The position numbers and the translations under genes were made by a program. The notes below the pieces were generated by a model, which made no database searches, was not told where the DNA came from, and saw only the letters and a list, made by a program, of their open reading frames with translations. A DNA stretch of 64,000 nucleotides from Companilactobacillus pabuli (lineage in GTDB: Bacteria; Bacillota; Bacilli; Lactobacillales; Lactobacillaceae), in contig NZ_CP049366.1 of the NCBI RefSeq assembly GCF_014058425.1, positions 2,170,001 through 2,234,000 of the forward strand. The letters run 5' to 3'. Each line of letters opens with the position of its first letter. Position 1 is the stretch's first letter. Shown here piece after piece: positions 1-8,141 of the stretch.

Positions 1-594
1 ATTCATACCAACAGTTACGCTAAGGAATCATCGTTTATTTGTTTAAAGGATCTACAAAAGTTACGTATTTCCAAAATGCAAGATGTTATCGATAATGACT
101 TGGAAATAGACCACAAAATGAGCGATAAACTCAAAAAGGAATTGGCCAAAGAAACTTATGTTATCAAAAATATCAACGATACCGTCTATGGCAAACGTAC
201 CAGAGGTCAAAAGCTAGCCGATGCGGTAGCCAAGTTCGGTGGTAGTTGGGGCTTTATCATTGCTTTTACTGTCATTTTGATAGTTTGGATGACCATCAAC
301 GTTATGCATCTTTTCGGAGTGAATTTTGACCCCTATCCATTTATTTTATTAAACCTATTTCTCAGTTGCGTAGCGGCTATTCAAGCACCAATCATCATGA
401 TGAGTCAAAATCGTCAAGCTGAACGTGATCGTTTTGATTCTGAAAATGACTACAAAACTAACACTAAATCAGAAATGGAAATCCGTATTCTACATGAAAA
501 AATCGATCAACTAAACGAAGTTCAATGGCCTCATATTTTGGACATTCAAAAGATGCAAATTGAAGTTCTCAGTGAAATTGAAAATGAGATATAA
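1..594 (+). CDS. DUF1003 family membrane protein (5' end outside window)
   Basis: The frame is open from base 1 through the ATG at 76, so the gene starts left of the window and only its C-terminal ~197 residues are seen. DUF1003 proteins are small inner-membrane proteins of unknown function with two central helices. Here two hydrophobic segments flank a short loop (about FIIAFTVILIVWMTI and ILLNLFLSCVAAIQAPIIMM), followed by the family-typical MSQNRQAERDR stretch and a charged, probably coiled-coil tail. The stop at 592-594 is followed in the same frame by 20 coding-like codons to a second stop at 655-657, so the tail may be truncated by a nonsense change. Family assignment is good; role unknown. 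Confidence 0.8.
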   Translation: MHTNSYAKESSFICLKDLQKLRISKMQDVIDNDLEIDHKMSDKLKKELAKETYVIKNINDTVYGKRTRGQKLADAVAKFGGSWGFIIAFTVILIVWMTINVMHLFGVNFDPYPFILLNLFLSCVAAIQAPIIMMSQNRQAERDRFDSENDYKTNTKSEMEIRILHEKIDQLNEVQWPHILDIQKMQIEVLSEIENEI

Positions 595-664
595 TCGTTA
601 CGAGCTGAAAATAAACCTAAAAAAGAACGTAATACTAGACATCCTCATCGGAATTAAACATGAC

Positions 665-710
665 AAAAAGCCCTACTAAATTTAATACATTTTAGTAGGG
701 CCTTTTTTAA
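665..710. terminator. Bidirectional terminator between DUF1003 gene and amt
   Basis: Stem CCCTACTAAA / TTTAGTAGGG with flanking A-run and T-run, between convergent genes. Confidence 0.85.
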
Positions 711-711
711 T

Positions 712-1893
712 TTAAGCTAATTTAATTTCTGATCTGATTCCAATATCATCTTTCAAAGCCTTTTTCAACACCGTTACAATTACTACACCCAGCACTGCTA
801 CAAAAGCAATCGTGAATATAACGCCGAATAGTTGCAAACCTAATAATTTAAATCCACCACCATAAAACAGACCGTTCGTAACGACGTTTTCATTGACCGA
901 TTTAGTTGCGAATAAGCCAACACAAATTGAACCAATTATCCCACTGACGCCATGACATCCAAAAATATCTAGATAATCATTTAGATGCAATTGATATTTC
1001 AAGAAATTCATAAAATAAAAACTACTAATGGCCGAAATTATTCCAATTAAAAACGATCCTAAAACCGTCACATATCCAGTACCCGGAGTAATTCCAACTA
1101 AACCACAAATGCTTCCTGTACAAATGCCACTTAAAGTAACTTTGCCTTTATACATTCTTTCCAAAAATATCCAAGTAATTAGAGCACTGCAAGCCGCTAC
1201 CGTAGTCGTAAAGAACGCATTGATAGCTTGAAAATTAACTTTCAGAGCACTTCCAGCATTGAACCCATACCAGCCGATCCACAAAAGGACCGTGCCTAAC
1301 AATATCAACACGGGATTACCTTTAACTTGCTGCTTATATTGATATGGTCCACGTAAAGTAATTGCCAAAATTAACGCTGTAATACCAGCATTAATGTGAA
1401 TGACTGTTCCTCCCGCAAAATCCAATACACCTAACTTGGCTAGAAAACCACTGCTCGACCAAACGATGTGAGCTAATGGATAATAAATCAAAAGTGACCA
1501 CAATAAAACAAACAGAATGACGAATCTGATTTTTACACGACTAGCCATCGCTCCTAAAAATAGTGCTGGTGTCAAAATTGCAAACATCATTTGAAAAAGT
1601 AAATATATTGCAGTCGGTAATCCCGTCTGACCAAAAGTAGACGATAAGTCTATTCCTCTCAAAAAGAGATGACTAAAATTACCTATTAACCCTAAATTAT
1701 CTCCTTCAAAAGAAGCCGAAAATCCAACGATGATCCACAATAATCCCGCTAATCCAAACATCAAGAAACTGTCGAATAAAATTCGGGTCACATCTCTATG
1801 TGGTACAAAGCCACTGTAAAAAATGGCAATACCAGGCACCATTATCCAAACTAACATAGTTGAAAGTATCATGAATACTACACTCATAGACAT
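712..1893 (-). CDS. amt: Ammonium transporter (Amt/Mep/Rh family)
   Basis: Channel-like ammonium uptake protein of the cytoplasmic membrane, about 393 residues with about 11 hydrophobic helices, the usual family size. Family hallmarks are visible: GIAIFYSGFV in the first helix, the LDFAGGTVIHINAG segment carrying the conserved Asp and the first pore His, and DIFGCHGVSGIIG carrying the second pore His. A GTG three bases upstream (1896) is in frame; neither start has a good ribosome binding site, and I take the ATG. No glnK/PII gene lies beside it. It is divergent from kup, with a 178-bp intergenic region. Confidence 0.93.
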   Translation of the reverse strand: MSMSVVFMILSTMLVWIMVPGIAIFYSGFVPHRDVTRILFDSFLMFGLAGLLWIIVGFSASFEGDNLGLIGNFSHLFLRGIDLSSTFGQTGLPTAIYLLFQMMFAILTPALFLGAMASRVKIRFVILFVLLWSLLIYYPLAHIVWSSSGFLAKLGVLDFAGGTVIHINAGITALILAITLRGPYQYKQQVKGNPVLILLGTVLLWIGWYGFNAGSALKVNFQAINAFFTTTVAACSALITWIFLERMYKGKVTLSGICTGSICGLVGITPGTGYVTVLGSFLIGIISAISSFYFMNFLKYQLHLNDYLDIFGCHGVSGIIGSICVGLFATKSVNENVVTNGLFYGGGFKLLGLQLFGVIFTIAFVAVLGVVIVTVLKKALKDDIGIRSEIKLA

Positions 1894-2071
1894 CACATTC
1901 TTTTCACTGAAATTAATTATTTATTTTCAGTATTGTATTACGTTTTTTATTTCATGTATAACAAAAAGAATTACTAAAAAATGACAAAATCATAATAATT
2001 TTTAAATAGTTATAAAAAAACTATAATATAACTTGTATAAACATATATGATGAATTTTGAAGGAGCACATC

Positions 2072-4087
2072 ATGAATAAAAGAATGTCATCACTGTCTAC
2101 CTTGGGTATGTTGATTACTCTGGGTATCGTTTATGGCGATATTGGTACCTCGCCACTTTACGTTATGAATGCCATTATCAATGACGCTGGCACGATGGCT
2201 GATACTAAACCAGAATACATTTTGGGTAGTGTTTCATTGATATTTTGGACATTGATGTTAATTACTACATTAAAATACGTTTTAATTGCTATGAAAGCTG
2301 ATAACAACAATGAAGGAGGGATTTTTGCACTTTATGCTCTAGTCAAAACGAAGAAATGGTTGATCATCCCTGCTTTAATTGGAGGTTCCGCTTTATTAGC
2401 TGATGGTACTTTGACGCCTGCTGTTACCGTTACCTCAGCTATGGAAGGCGTCAAAGGACAACAATTTGGCAATTTTATTTTTTCTAACAAACAATCGACC
2501 GTTTTAATCATTGTAACGATAATTTTGTTAACCATTTTTATTATTCAAAAGTTCGGTACTGAAAAAATTGGTCGTTCTTTTGGTCCCATTATGCTTATTT
2601 GGTTCAGTTTTATCGGATTGGCTGGATTATTCAATCTGTTAGGTGATCCAAGTGTCCTCAAAGCTCTTTCACCCATTTATGCTATTAAAGTTTTATTCAG
2701 TCCTGTAAATAAAGTTGGGATATTCATCCTTGGTAGCGTATTTTTGGCTACAACCGGTGCTGAAGCTTTGTATTCTGACATGGGTCAAGTTGGAAAACAT
2801 AACATTTACGCTACTTGGCCTTTCGTTTATACCATGTTGATGTTGAACTACTTAGGACAAGCAGCTTGGGTCATCGCTAATTTTCAGAATAAACAATACA
2901 ATCATATTTCTGGAATCAATCCTTTTTATGAAATGTTACCTAGCGACTTCAAAATTTTTGCCATTATAATTGCTACATTAGCTGCTATCATCGCCTCACA
3001 AGCTTTAATAACTGGTTCTTATACCTTAGTTCAAGAAGCTATCGGTTTAAAAATATTACCTCGTCTTAAAGTTAAATTTCCTGGTAAAGTTCAAAGCCAA
3101 CTCTATATTGAATCAGTTAACTGGTTACTTTGTGCTATTACTATCAGCATTGTCTGGGGCTTTGGCACTTCAGAACACATGGAAGCAGCCTACGGTTTGG
3201 CAATCACTTTGACAATGTTAATGACGACTTTACTCTTGCACCAATTTCTAATTATGAAAAAACATCCTCTTGGTGCCAATATTTTCTTAGTCGTTTTCTT
3301 CGCTATCGAAGGATTATTCTTAATTTCCAGTTTGGTCAAATTTGTTCACGGCGGATACGTTACAGTCATCATAACGATGGCAATTCTAGCAATCATGGTC
3401 ATTTGGTACTTCGGTAATAAACGTCGTGATGCTCATATGTCTGAGAGTGAGAACGTCAATCTGCTCGATTTCATCCCTCAATTAGAGAAACTCAGTCAAG
3501 ACTCTTCCATTCCAACTTATGCCACAAATCTCGTTTATATGACAAAATTAGGCAAAGATTATTCCATCAAACGTTCAATTATTTATTCAATCCTAGACCA
3601 AGATCCTAAACGGGCAAAAGTCTATTGGTTCATTACTGTCAATCAAACTGCCGCTCCTTATGAATGCACCTATTCAGTCGACATGATGAATACGAGAAAC
3701 GTTGTCAATGTTACGTTGAATCTTGGTTTCAAGAAATCACAACACGTCAATATCTACATTCGCCAAATAATCAACAGCTTATTGGATAAAAATATCATCG
3801 ACCAACAAGCGCCAACCTATTCAATGATGCCCAATCGTCGTGTTGGTTCCTTCAAATTCGTCATCCAAAATCAACAATTTCAAGATCTTGGAGCCCAAGT
3901 TTATATGAGTGGGCTTGACAGAATGCTAATCGGTGGTCGACTCTTACTTCAAAATATCACGGTTCCTCCAGCTCTTTGGTATGGTTTGGAATTTAGTGAT
4001 GTGGTTGAAGAAAAGGTCCCATTATTCTTAGGTAATCACACTGACCAATACTTAACCGAAAAAGAGATCCGTCATAACATCAAATAA
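2072..4087 (+). CDS. kup: Kup-type potassium uptake protein
   Basis: Proton-coupled K+ importer of the KUP/HAK/KT family, 671 residues, with about 12 membrane helices in the first ~450 residues and a soluble C-terminal domain. The N-terminal [14 protein letters not shown] motif and the following acidic [14 protein letters not shown] stretch are diagnostic. An in-frame TTG at 2057 precedes the ATG at 2072, but AAGGAG at 2060-2065 fits the ATG. In Lactococcus lactis Kup proteins bind c-di-AMP, which inhibits uptake; the phosphodiesterase gdpP is also in this window, so regulation by c-di-AMP is plausible (inference). Single gene ending at a bidirectional terminator. Confidence 0.95.
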   Translation: MNKRMSSLSTLGMLITLGIVYGDIGTSPLYVMNAIINDAGTMADTKPEYILGSVSLIFWTLMLITTLKYVLIAMKADNNNEGGIFALYALVKTKKWLIIPALIGGSALLADGTLTPAVTVTSAMEGVKGQQFGNFIFSNKQSTVLIIVTIILLTIFIIQKFGTEKIGRSFGPIMLIWFSFIGLAGLFNLLGDPSVLKALSPIYAIKVLFSPVNKVGIFILGSVFLATTGAEALYSDMGQVGKHNIYATWPFVYTMLMLNYLGQAAWVIANFQNKQYNHISGINPFYEMLPSDFKIFAIIIATLAAIIASQALITGSYTLVQEAIGLKILPRLKVKFPGKVQSQLYIESVNWLLCAITISIVWGFGTSEHMEAAYGLAITLTMLMTTLLLHQFLIMKKHPLGANIFLVVFFAIEGLFLISSLVKFVHGGYVTVIITMAILAIMVIWYFGNKRRDAHMSESENVNLLDFIPQLEKLSQDSSIPTYATNLVYMTKLGKDYSIKRSIIYSILDQDPKRAKVYWFITVNQTAAPYECTYSVDMMNTRNVVNVTLNLGFKKSQHVNIYIRQIINSLLDKNIIDQQAPTYSMMPNRRVGSFKFVIQNQQFQDLGAQVYMSGLDRMLIGGRLLLQNITVPPALWYGLEFSDVVEEKVPLFLGNHTDQYLTEKEIRHNIK

Positions 4088-4113
4088 AAAAGAGACCAAA
4101 TGGTCTCTTTTTT
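4086..4113. terminator. Bidirectional terminator between kup and pncA
   Basis: AGAGACCA / TGGTCTCT stem flanked by A6 and T6, between converging genes. Confidence 0.9.
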
Positions 4114-4666
4114 ACAATACTTGGGCACCTAAGCTGTTTTTGAAATGTCCTAAAGCCCATTCGTGTCCAGCCTGATTAAACGATGCTACAGCATTTTCAT
4201 GAACGATAATATTGTAGTTTAAATTGTACGCGTCAACTGCCGTATGTAATACGCAAATATCAGTACAAACGCCAACTAAATGCAATGTATCTACCTTTCT
4301 TTCACGTAATCTAATGTCAAGGTCAGTTCCGGCAAAGGCGCTATAACGGGTCTTATCAAACAGTTTAACTTGTTCGTCATCGTTATGCTCGTCATACCAA
4401 TCTTTTAGACTACCGTATAATTCTCGACCCCAAGTTCCGCGAACGTTATGAGGTGGGAAAAGCTTTGTTTCTGGATGATATGGGTCATTTGGTTTATGAA
4501 CGTCGGTTGGAAACCAGACAAAATCATTATTTTGATACATTCTTTCTGCTAAATCGAAGATCTTGGATTCAATTGCCTGACCTGGCTCTTTACAAGTCAA
4601 AGCCCCATCATCAGCTACAAAATCATTCGTATAGTCGATAATCAGTAATGCTTGATGTGTAGACAT
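4112..4666 (-). CDS. pncA: Nicotinamidase / isochorismatase-family cysteine hydrolase
   Basis: Converts nicotinamide to nicotinate for NAD salvage. About 184 residues from the chosen ATG at 4666, which has GTAGGAAAATT just upstream; an upstream ATG at 4714 adds 16 residues but lacks a good site. Catalytic triad candidates: Asp in ALLIIDYTNDF, Lys in LFDKTRYSAF, Cys in GVCTDICVLHTA. The metal ligands are suggested by PTDVHKPNDPYHPE, as in PncA. Stands alone. Other isochorismatase-fold amidases are possible, but the TDVH metal motif favours nicotinamidase. Confidence 0.87.
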   Translation of the reverse strand: MSTHQALLIIDYTNDFVADDGALTCKEPGQAIESKIFDLAERMYQNNDFVWFPTDVHKPNDPYHPETKLFPPHNVRGTWGRELYGSLKDWYDEHNDDEQVKLFDKTRYSAFAGTDLDIRLRERKVDTLHLVGVCTDICVLHTAVDAYNLNYNIIVHENAVASFNQAGHEWALGHFKNSLGAQVL

Positions 4667-4815
4667 AATTTTCCTACTTTCTTCTAAGTATTTAGTTATA
4701 TCAAAATTATTCAAAAGAAGTGTTCAGAAGTCAATTTATCCAACTCTTTGTAAAAAAAATTTACATTCAAACGTGTGTTATAATCACTCTAATTAGAGGC
4801 TAGGGGCGTTAAATC

Positions 4816-5325
4816 ATGCATAGAAAATATCGTGAACCTATCAATAAAAAATATTTAATTATTTCATTGGTTGCCGTATTAATTTTCGCAACTGTCTTAT
4901 CCATTTTCACCTTTAAAACTACTAAACAAACTGCTACTAAAGCACCAACGACCGAATATAAAGCAATCAGAAAAAATCTTGATCACAAATTCAATCAAAA
5001 TGGCAAAGTCGTTACGATTAAAGAAGACCATAACATCAACGATGACACTAGTAAGCATCCTCACACTGTCATCGTCGTTCGGTTAACTGACAAACAAACT
5101 CAAAAGTACTTAAAGGCTTCGTTTGAAGCGGTCCAAAACAATCAAGCAACTGACGACCAAAAAGATTACATCCGTGCTTTACAAAATATCGTGGCTAATC
5201 AGGATAAGAAATTAGATAACAATTACGACGTTATACAATTCGTCTACAAAGATGGTAAATCTTTCGTTCCTGTAGCCAGTTCGCAAAAGAATCGCAATTT
5301 AATCAAACTAGTTAGCACAAAATAA
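4816..5325 (+). CDS. Membrane-anchored hypothetical protein
   Basis: 169 residues, not recognised. One N-terminal membrane segment (about residues 13-33, preceded by Arg/Lys) predicts a short cytoplasmic tail and a ~135-residue extracellular domain rich in Lys, Asn, Gln and Thr. No cysteine or lipobox, so a signal anchor is more likely than a lipoprotein. Upstream there is a G-rich patch (GGGGCG) about 7 bases before the ATG. Ends at a bidirectional terminator shared with the next leftward gene. Likely a lactobacillus-specific envelope protein. Confidence 0.65.
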   Translation: MHRKYREPINKKYLIISLVAVLIFATVLSIFTFKTTKQTATKAPTTEYKAIRKNLDHKFNQNGKVVTIKEDHNINDDTSKHPHTVIVVRLTDKQTQKYLKASFEAVQNNQATDDQKDYIRALQNIVANQDKKLDNNYDVIQFVYKDGKSFVPVASSQKNRNLIKLVSTK

Positions 5326-5353
5326 AAAACGACCAAATTGGTCGTTTTTTTTA
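5324..5353. terminator. Bidirectional terminator
   Basis: CGACCAA / TTGGTCG stem with A-run before and T8 after, between convergent genes. Confidence 0.9.
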
Positions 5354-6166
5354 CATAAAGGGATCATTTCTACCCATGTAGTAGCCTTCGTCAAAACCAG
5401 CGTCGTAATCACTATTACCTAAATCTGACCCACTGCCGGGATGATTGTGCATGTATTTCCAAATTAGATAAACAACAAGGATGATAACTATTGTCCCTAG
5501 CACGGATAAAATTCTATTTCTTACTCGTTTTAAATCTGCAATTCTTTTGGATTTTAATTTTTTAGAACTCTGAGCTACGTCTTGTAACTTAGGCTCCAAA
5601 CGCTTGGTCAATTCAAACAAAGCATTTATTTGAGTATCTTCATCATCGGATCTGAAATCATTTGCCAATCCTCTTCTCAGTTTCCAAAACATTAAATCGG
5701 TCACATAACGATCAGCTTGTTCAGACGCACTGAAAAAGACCTTTTTATCTGTTAAATCTAAAATTAAATAATTACTTTCATTATCGATATCGTCATTATC
5801 TAAACGCATATCGATATATTTTTCTCTACCATACAAGAGATATCCTATGTTAGTGCCAATGTTGCCAATAACATTAGAGGATGCATCACGGGAATGAACC
5901 TCAGCACCAGTTATTTGTACAAATTCGTTGATATCAGTCGAATCGTCAAAAATTAAAATGTATAACTTTTGTGGGTGAACACCAGTGTAAATATCATCGT
6001 TCATCGCATCGAGTTGATCATATTGAGCATTAGTAATGAATTCTTTGTTTTCATAAACATAGTCGCCTGTATTAGGTCCACCAAGGCCGTCTGCTTGTAC
6101 ATCTTGTGTCGAATATAAAATGCCGATAAAAGCTAACAACATTGCCAGTAAGTATCTTAGTTTCAT
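5351..6166 (-). CDS. Exported TPM-like domain protein with C-terminal membrane helix
   Basis: About 271 residues from the ATG at 6166, supported by GGAGGG 6 bases upstream; an in-frame ATG at 6196 would disrupt the signal peptide. N-terminal signal peptide (LRYLLAMLLAFIGILYS, then VQADG as likely cleavage region). The N-terminal half resembles a TPM fold (YgcG/DUF477-like: expected beta strand KLYILIFDDS and following helix), then Lys-rich linker, a membrane helix near residues 225-245 and a cytoplasmic acidic/aromatic tail ending GYYMGRNDPFM. TPM proteins are linked to membrane-protein quality control, but the role here is unknown. Family call is tentative. Confidence 0.6.
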   Translation of the reverse strand: MKLRYLLAMLLAFIGILYSTQDVQADGLGGPNTGDYVYENKEFITNAQYDQLDAMNDDIYTGVHPQKLYILIFDDSTDINEFVQITGAEVHSRDASSNVIGNIGTNIGYLLYGREKYIDMRLDNDDIDNESNYLILDLTDKKVFFSASEQADRYVTDLMFWKLRRGLANDFRSDDEDTQINALFELTKRLEPKLQDVAQSSKKLKSKRIADLKRVRNRILSVLGTIVIILVVYLIWKYMHNHPGSGSDLGNSDYDAGFDEGYYMGRNDPFM

Positions 6167-6230
6167 AATGCACCCTCCATACTTAGACAATATCACTTAA
6201 TCCTTAATTTGGGACAAAAAATAAGATACA

Positions 6231-6268
6231 AAAAAATCCCAGACTCATCATCTAGGATTAAAAAATTA
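6231..6268 (-). terminator. Probable terminator of the alpha/beta hydrolase gene
   Basis: On the minus strand an imperfect AATCCTAGA / TCTGGGATT hairpin is followed by a T-rich tract. Confidence 0.6.
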
Positions 6269-7126
6269 ATCAGCGTCGTTCTCGCTCTCTTCTTCTTTTT
6301 TCTTAGTTGTTGTTTCATCAAATGTGATAATCTTTTGGGCAATTTCTTGAGGTTTCTCCATCATAGCCAAATGACCGGCACCCTTGATATCTTCTATTTG
6401 TAAATCAGGTACACGACCGATTGAAGCCTTAGCATCCTTAATACCGTTTTCTGTTAAAATTTGGTCCCCTTCGCCAAACATAGCTAGAGTCGGAATTTTA
6501 ACAGCACGCAAACGCTTATTCAAAGCTTTTTCTTCCAAATAATCCATTGGCATTTTTTGTAAGTATTTAGCTGTTTTGTGATCAACCAAATTAGCCGCTT
6601 CGTCAACGATCTTAGGATTGTCCAAACTGCTGCGATCAAAATCTTTGTCAAAATACAAAGCAGATTTTACTGGCGACTTAGCAAGTTTTCCTAATAAGGG
6701 AATACTTGCTACAGACGAATGAGCGTCCATGTCAGCGTACTTGTCGTTAGCGGGTGTATTTAATAGGACTAACTTAGAAATCGTAAATCCGCGCAATTCT
6801 GCCATATTTACGGCAACTAAACCACCAACACCATAGCCAAAGATAACTAATTTATCAGTAATCTTTAATCTAGCAATCGATTCTAACATGTTCCAAGCTT
6901 CTGCATCGATTGTATAGTGATCATTTTTAGCCTTAGTTGACTTACCTTGACCTAATAGATCAAGCGCTACAACGGTATATTTGTCTTTTAGATAGGGAAT
7001 AATTGAGTTGAAATACTCAAGGGAACCACCAAGACCGGGTACTAGAACGATAATACTCTTAGTATTGATGCCTCTAATTAGATTTGTGTTTACACTGCCC
7101 TCAGATGTAGATAATATTTTTTCCAA
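6266..7126 (-). CDS. Alpha/beta hydrolase fold protein lacking the nucleophile Ser
   Basis: 286 residues with TTG start at 7126 and AGAGG about 11 bases upstream. Fold hallmarks: VLVPGLGGSLEYF oxyanion-hole turn, ALDLLGQGKS after strand 4, MFGEGDQIL with a candidate acid, GAGHLAMMEKP with the expected His. The nucleophile elbow reads F96-G-Y-G-V-G-G: the residue that is Ser in GxSxG enzymes is Gly99 (codon GGT, checked on the minus strand). The protein may therefore be inactive as a hydrolase or have a non-covalent or binding role. The C-terminus is a highly charged Lys/Glu tail. Monocistronic. Confidence 0.8.
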   Translation of the reverse strand: MEKILSTSEGSVNTNLIRGINTKSIIVLVPGLGGSLEYFNSIIPYLKDKYTVVALDLLGQGKSTKAKNDHYTIDAEAWNMLESIARLKITDKLVIFGYGVGGLVAVNMAELRGFTISKLVLLNTPANDKYADMDAHSSVASIPLLGKLAKSPVKSALYFDKDFDRSSLDNPKIVDEAANLVDHKTAKYLQKMPMDYLEEKALNKRLRAVKIPTLAMFGEGDQILTENGIKDAKASIGRVPDLQIEDIKGAGHLAMMEKPQEIAQKIITFDETTTKKKEEESENDAD

Positions 7127-7238
7127 ATTTTTCTGCCTCTTTAGTTTTTTCTCTTATTAAAAAATATACCTAACTTGTGAAGATTTTGCATTGATTCTAG
7201 AAATTTTTAATTTATTTTTATTTAATGACACTATTTTA

Positions 7239-7278
7239 TTGACAATTTACTAAAAATGAATTAGATTGGACTAGACCA
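7239..7278 (+). promoter_or_regulatory. nagB promoter with candidate NagR-type operator
   Basis: TTGACA at 7239-7244 and TAGATT at 7262-7267 (17-bp spacer). Directly over the -10/+1 region lies TGGACTAGACCA (7267-7278), a near palindrome resembling the TGGTnTAGACCA-like operator of GntR-family NagR/YvoA repressors, which respond to amino-sugar phosphates. Regulator assignment is inference from the site; no nagR gene is in the window. Confidence 0.6.
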
Positions 7279-7305
7279 GAAAGATAGAGATGGGAGATTA
7301 ATAAG

Positions 7306-8010
7306 ATGAACATAATTAAAGTAAAAGATCAACAAATGGGTGGAAAAGAAGCTTTTAACTTAGTTAAAGCTGATATCGAAAATGGTGCTAAAGTTTTGGG
7401 ATTAGCAACAGGTAGTAGCCCAATTACACTTTACAACGAAATGACAAACAGTGACATCGATTTTTCAAATATGACATCTGTTAACTTGGATGAATATGTT
7501 GGTCTTGAAGCTGATAATGAACAAAGTTACCACTACTTCATGAATGAACACCTATTCAGCAAGAAACCTTTTAAGAATTCATATGTTCCTGATGGTTCAA
7601 ATCCTGACGCAGAAGCTGCTACAAAGGCTTACGACAAGATTATCGAAGACAACCCTATTGACCTTCAAATTCTTGGTATCGGTAGAAATGGTCACATCGG
7701 TTTCAACGAACCAGGTTCACCATTTGATGGTAAGACTAGAAAAGTTGGTTTGACAGAATCAACAATCGAAGCTAACACTCGTTTCTTTGATGACGAAAAA
7801 GATGTTCCACGTTTTGCTTACTCAATGGGTATCGGTTCAATCATGAAAGCTAAGAAGATCGTTCTTCTAGCTTACGGCGAAAACAAGGCTGACGCTATTG
7901 CTGCTACTGTCGACGGTCCTGTTACTGAAGACTGCCCAGCAAGTGCTCTACAAAACCACCCGGATGTAACAATCATCGTTGATGAAGCTGCTGCATCAAA
8001 ACTTAAATAA
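7306..8010 (+). CDS. nagB: Glucosamine-6-phosphate deaminase
   Basis: Converts glucosamine-6-phosphate to fructose-6-phosphate and ammonia, linking amino-sugar use to glycolysis. 234 residues, the usual size of the short Firmicute form. Diagnostic segments: [12 protein letters not shown] phosphate-binding loop, NLDEYVGL with the catalytic Asp, and [15 protein letters not shown] with the catalytic His and Glu. Start ATG follows GGGAGA. Single gene with its own promoter, a candidate operator over the promoter and a terminator at 8031. Confidence 0.96.
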   Translation: MNIIKVKDQQMGGKEAFNLVKADIENGAKVLGLATGSSPITLYNEMTNSDIDFSNMTSVNLDEYVGLEADNEQSYHYFMNEHLFSKKPFKNSYVPDGSNPDAEAATKAYDKIIEDNPIDLQILGIGRNGHIGFNEPGSPFDGKTRKVGLTESTIEANTRFFDDEKDVPRFAYSMGIGSIMKAKKIVLLAYGENKADAIAATVDGPVTEDCPASALQNHPDVTIIVDEAAASKLK

Positions 8011-8030
8011 TTGATAAATTAAATTCAACG

Positions 8031-8062
8031 ATAGTCCTAATTAATTTAGGGCTATTTTTTTT
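8031..8062 (+). terminator. nagB terminator
   Basis: ATAGTCCTAA / TTTAGGGCTAT hairpin followed by a T8 run. Confidence 0.85.
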
Positions 8063-8065
8063 CAC

Positions 8066-8101
8066 AAAAAAAGTATTGATAACAGTTATCAATACTTTTT
8101 G
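8066..8101. terminator. Terminator downstream of dxs
   Basis: Perfect stem AAAAAGTATTGATAAC / GTTATCAATACTTTTT; on the minus strand it is followed by T7, placing it as the end of the dxs transcript. Confidence 0.85.
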
Positions 8102-8141
8102 TCTATCTTTATAAGTTAGCTTTAATTTCTGTAACGATTTG

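Noticed and set aside
3130-3417. 95-codon frame inside kup
   Set aside because: Shadow frame within a well-conserved transporter gene; no ribosome binding site.
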